Assembly: GCA_903854365.1 (NCBI GenBank)
Contig: CAINWE010000242.1
Span: 1 to 6,695, forward strand
Direction of reading: 5' to 3'
Length of the DNA: 6,695 nucleotides
Source: Oligoflexia bacterium
GTDB lineage: Bacteria > Bdellovibrionota > UBA1018
Under the pieces are notes generated by a model that saw nothing but the letters and a program-made list of their open reading frames with translations, made no database searches and was not told the DNA's origin. A program made the translations under genes and the position numbers. Below are positions 4,431 to 6,695 of the stretch, piece after piece (positions within the stretch are counted from its first letter, which is position 1; each line of letters starts with the position of its first letter).

Positions 4431-5987
4431 ATGCCTACCATTTTAACGAAAAATCCGGCCAGCGGTGAGCCCATCCAAGAGATCGAGCTCACTCCTCCAG
4501 AATCTCTCCCTGAATTTTTCGCTCGCGCCCGCTCGGCCCAGAAATACTGGGCTGCCATGTCGCTCCGCAAACGCGCTGATTATTTACTACAACTCCGAGA
4601 AGCTCTAATTCTGCGTGCAGACGAGCTCATCGATGCGATCTCTAGTGAAAACGGCAAACCTCAGTTCGAGGCCATGACTAACGAAATCATAGCCTCCGCA
4701 GACTTACTCACATTTTTCGCCAAGAACTCTCCAAAAATTTTAGCAGACCAACGCATCCCCATGCAGCTCATGAAACACCGACGCAGCGATCTGAACTACT
4801 GGCCCCTCGGAGTAGTCGCCGTCATTGCGCCATGGAACTATCCCTTTCTTCTCCCCTTTGCAGACATCATTATGGCCTTGGTTGCAGGCAATGCGGTCAT
4901 TTTCAAACCCAGCGAAATCACCCCGTATATCGGACTTAAGATCCAGGAAATCTGCAACGAAGCGGGCCTACCGCCATTCGTCCTTCAAACCGTCATCGGC
5001 TCTGGAGAACTCGGAGCAGCTATCATCGCACAAAAGCCGAACAAAATATTTTTCACCGGCAGTGTAGCGACTGGTAAAAAAGTAATGGAAGCGGCTGCAA
5101 AAAATCTCACTCCCGTCAATCTTGAGCTAGGCGGCAAGGATGCGATGATTGTCTTACCTGACGCAGACCTCGACTACGCGACGAGCGCAGCGCTGTGGGG
5201 CTCTATGAGCAACTCGGGCCAAGTCTGCGCCTCGGTTGAGCGAATTTTGGTGCATGAAAGAATTCGAGAGCCATTCGTACAACTCCTAAAGCAGAAGATT
5301 CAGAAACTGCGCCAAGGCCCCGCCTTAACTCAAAAAATAGACCTTGGGCCCATTACATCAGACAAGCAGAAGGCGGTCTATCTCGCCCAAATTCAGGAGG
5401 CCAAAAGCAAAGACGTCCATTTTGATATCGGAGGCGAACTCAGCAGCGACCAGCGTTATCTCTCACCCACTCTGGTAAGTGGGCCCCAAATCGAAGCGAC
5501 CGCCCTTTACCAAGAGGAGACCTTTGGCCCGGTCGCAGCGATCACCACCTTTAAGTCGATCAATGAGGCAATCGAAAAAGCAAACCATAATCGATATGGC
5601 CTATTGGCGAGCATCATCACAAAAAATATCTCGTTAGCAGAAGAGATTGCACGACAACTTGAAGTCGGCACGGTCACGATAAATGAAGTCGTGTACACAG
5701 CTGGACTCGGCGAGACTCCCTGGGGAGGAGTCAAAGACAGTGGATTTGGTCGAACCCATTCAGCAATGGGGCTCTATGAGTTTGTCAATGTAAGGCATAT
5801 CCACAAGCCAAGAATCAGCTGGCTCTATTTTAAATCCCCTTGGTGGTTTCCCTACACCCCCTACCAATTCGTTAGTTTCCGCCTTCTCCTCAACCTTTAC
5901 CGGCGGAGCTGGATTGAGAAACTAAAAACATTTCCCCATTTTCTCTGGAACTTCCTACAATTCATCAAGCTAGAAAAACGGCTCTAA
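4431..5987 (+). CDS. NAD(P)-dependent aldehyde dehydrogenase with hydrophobic C-terminal tail
   Basis: Complete, 518 residues. Members of this superfamily oxidise aldehydes to carboxylic acids with NAD(P)+ through a thiohemiacetal on a cysteine. Key elements are in order: IAPWNYP (132-138) with Asn136, FKPSE (158-162) with cofactor-binding Lys159, the Rossmann turn FFTGSVATGKKV (207-218), LELGGKD (231-237) with general base Glu232, SGQVCASVER (262-271) with nucleophile Cys266, and EETFGPV (362-368). The catalytic domain ends near 457. The remaining 60 or so residues are rich in Trp, Phe, Tyr and Leu with scattered Arg/Lys (for example WLYFKSPWWFPYTPY, 464-478). This could be a membrane-binding tail, as in fatty aldehyde dehydrogenases; that role and the substrate are inference. 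No Shine-Dalgarno sequence precedes the ATG, but an early start is supported by the N-terminal family sequence beginning within ten residues. It converges on dnaA, with 7 bp between the stops and no terminator visible. Confidence 0.95.
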   Translation: MPTILTKNPASGEPIQEIELTPPESLPEFFARARSAQKYWAAMSLRKRADYLLQLREALILRADELIDAISSENGKPQFEAMTNEIIASADLLTFFAKNSPKILADQRIPMQLMKHRRSDLNYWPLGVVAVIAPWNYPFLLPFADIIMALVAGNAVIFKPSEITPYIGLKIQEICNEAGLPPFVLQTVIGSGELGAAIIAQKPNKIFFTGSVATGKKVMEAAAKNLTPVNLELGGKDAMIVLPDADLDYATSAALWGSMSNSGQVCASVERILVHERIREPFVQLLKQKIQKLRQGPALTQKIDLGPITSDKQKAVYLAQIQEAKSKDVHFDIGGELSSDQRYLSPTLVSGPQIEATALYQEETFGPVAAITTFKSINEAIEKANHNRYGLLASIITKNISLAEEIARQLEVGTVTINEVVYTAGLGETPWGGVKDSGFGRTHSAMGLYEFVNVRHIHKPRISWLYFKSPWWFPYTPYQFVSFRLLLNLYRRSWIEKLKTFPHFLWNFLQFIKLEKRL

Positions 5988-5994
5988 ATACGAC

Positions 5995-6695
5995 TTAGAG
6001 CAGATTCTGAATCGCCTCAACTGCATCCCGAATCGGCTGATCGTGCTCTAAACCTGCCTCAATTTTTCCACACGCGTGAAGAATCGTTGTATGATCTTTG
6101 CCCCCAAAATAGAGACCAATTTCCTTAAACCCGAGCCCCGTGTACTTGCGAATCAAGTACATCGCTATTTGCCTAGGAAACGCCACTGATCGAGACCGTG
6201 CAGTTGATTTCAAATCTAAAATCTTGATCTGAAAATGCCGCGCGACTGCGTTCTGAATGGATTCAATAGTATAATTTGAGCCCTCAACCGGCACTGCTGT
6301 GCGCAACTCGTGCTTGGCCATCTCAAGGGAAATCTCAGCTCCCGTTAATGACGCCTGCGCCTGAAGCCGAATCAAGACACCCTCTAGCTCCCGAACGTTA
6401 GACTTAATATAGGAAGCCAAAAACGTGGCAACATCGTCGGGCAAATAAATATCGTCCCTCTCAGCCTTAGACTTCAGAATAGCGATTCGAGTCTCAATCT
6501 CAGGCGGGCTAATATCGGCAACCAACCCCCACTCAAAGCGAGTCCTCACACGCTCCTCAAGTCCTTCAATTTCTTTAGGAGGACGATCACTGCTCACGAC
6601 AATTTGTCGCTTTGAACTATGAAGCGCATTGAATGTATGAAAAAATTCTTCCTCGCTCGTATTTTTGCCTGCAATAAACTGAATATCGTCGATCA
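5995..6695 (-). CDS. dnaA: Chromosomal replication initiator DnaA, C-terminal part
   Basis: Partial: 232 complete codons plus stop. The N-terminus (domains I-II and the Walker A part of domain III) lies beyond the right edge, and the frame is open to the edge, so the GTG at 6597 is an internal valine and not the start. The visible protein begins IDDIQFIAGKN (Walker B of the AAA+ domain). Sensor 1 follows (QIVVSSDRPPKEI), then the arginine-finger region GLEERVRTRFEWGL and the sensor 2 segment NVRELEGVLIRL. Domain IV, the DnaA-box-binding helix-turn-helix, contains RSVAFPRQIAMYLIRKY and the signature GGKDHTTILHACGKI near 6059-6110. ATP-bound DnaA oligomerises at oriC and unwinds it. The usual next gene, dnaN, does not follow; the convergent aldehyde dehydrogenase gene ends 7 bp away. 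Confidence 0.98.
   Translation of the reverse strand, partial: IDDIQFIAGKNTSEEEFFHTFNALHSSKRQIVVSSDRPPKEIEGLEERVRTRFEWGLVADISPPEIETRIAILKSKAERDDIYLPDDVATFLASYIKSNVRELEGVLIRLQAQASLTGAEISLEMAKHELRTAVPVEGSNYTIESIQNAVARHFQIKILDLKSTARSRSVAFPRQIAMYLIRKYTGLGFKEIGLYFGGKDHTTILHACGKIEAGLEHDQPIRDAVEAIQNLL

Noticed and set aside
6064..6072. DnaA-box-like TTTTCCACA inside dnaA (one mismatch to TTATCCACA)
   Set aside because: It is isolated, lies in conserved coding sequence for domain IV, and no cluster of boxes accompanies it.
6595..6597. GTG at 6597 as the start of a 200-residue protein
   Set aside because: The same frame continues to the window edge and encodes the DnaA Walker B motif upstream, so this is an internal codon of dnaA.

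Overview
The window looks like the origin/partition neighbourhood of a bacterial chromosome. It carries the 3' part of dnaA at the right end, mnmG-rsmG-parA on the minus strand at the left, and two perfect copies of the ParB-binding palindrome parS (TGTTCCACGTGGAACA). Coding regions appear to be of intermediate G+C. The mix of housekeeping genes and weak Shine-Dalgarno signals would fit a Gram-negative of the delta-proteobacterial or Bdellovibrionota kind, but that is a guess from protein style; no marker here settles the phylum.

Layout, left to right. Minus strand: the N-terminal 121 codons of parA (1-365, cut by the window edge), a 175-bp gap holding one parS, rsmG (541-1197) with a second parS inside its coding sequence, and mnmG (1194-3101), whose stop overlaps the rsmG start by 4 bases. 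Plus strand: a small zinc-ribbon/two-membrane-helix DUF983-like protein (3255-3692) and a tRNA-Gly(CCC) with encoded CCA (3742-3818). Then an accessory-looking islet: an unrecognised minus-strand ORF (3852-4283) made of repeats and stem-loops, followed by an abrupt 147-bp tract with only 22 G/C bases (about 85% AT) holding two 7-bp-arm inverted repeats. A 518-residue aldehyde dehydrogenase with a hydrophobic C-terminal tail (4431-5987, plus) follows. It converges on dnaA (5995-6695, minus, N-terminus outside the window) with only 7 bp between the stops.

How the genes relate. DnaA starts replication. ParA with ParB (not in the window) segregates the new origins by acting on parS. MnmG and RsmG modify tRNA wobble uridines and 16S rRNA respectively and are classical origin neighbours. 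The aldehyde dehydrogenase, DUF983 protein and repeat-rich ORF have no evident functional link to these.

I see no defence system, CRISPR array, insertion sequence or complete new system. The points most worth a second look are the parS embedded in rsmG, a degenerate parS-like site over the DUF983 start codon, the hairpin-dense repeat ORF, the AT-rich divergent intergenic region, and the absence of dnaN immediately after dnaA. No gene-free stretch exceeds 300 bases.
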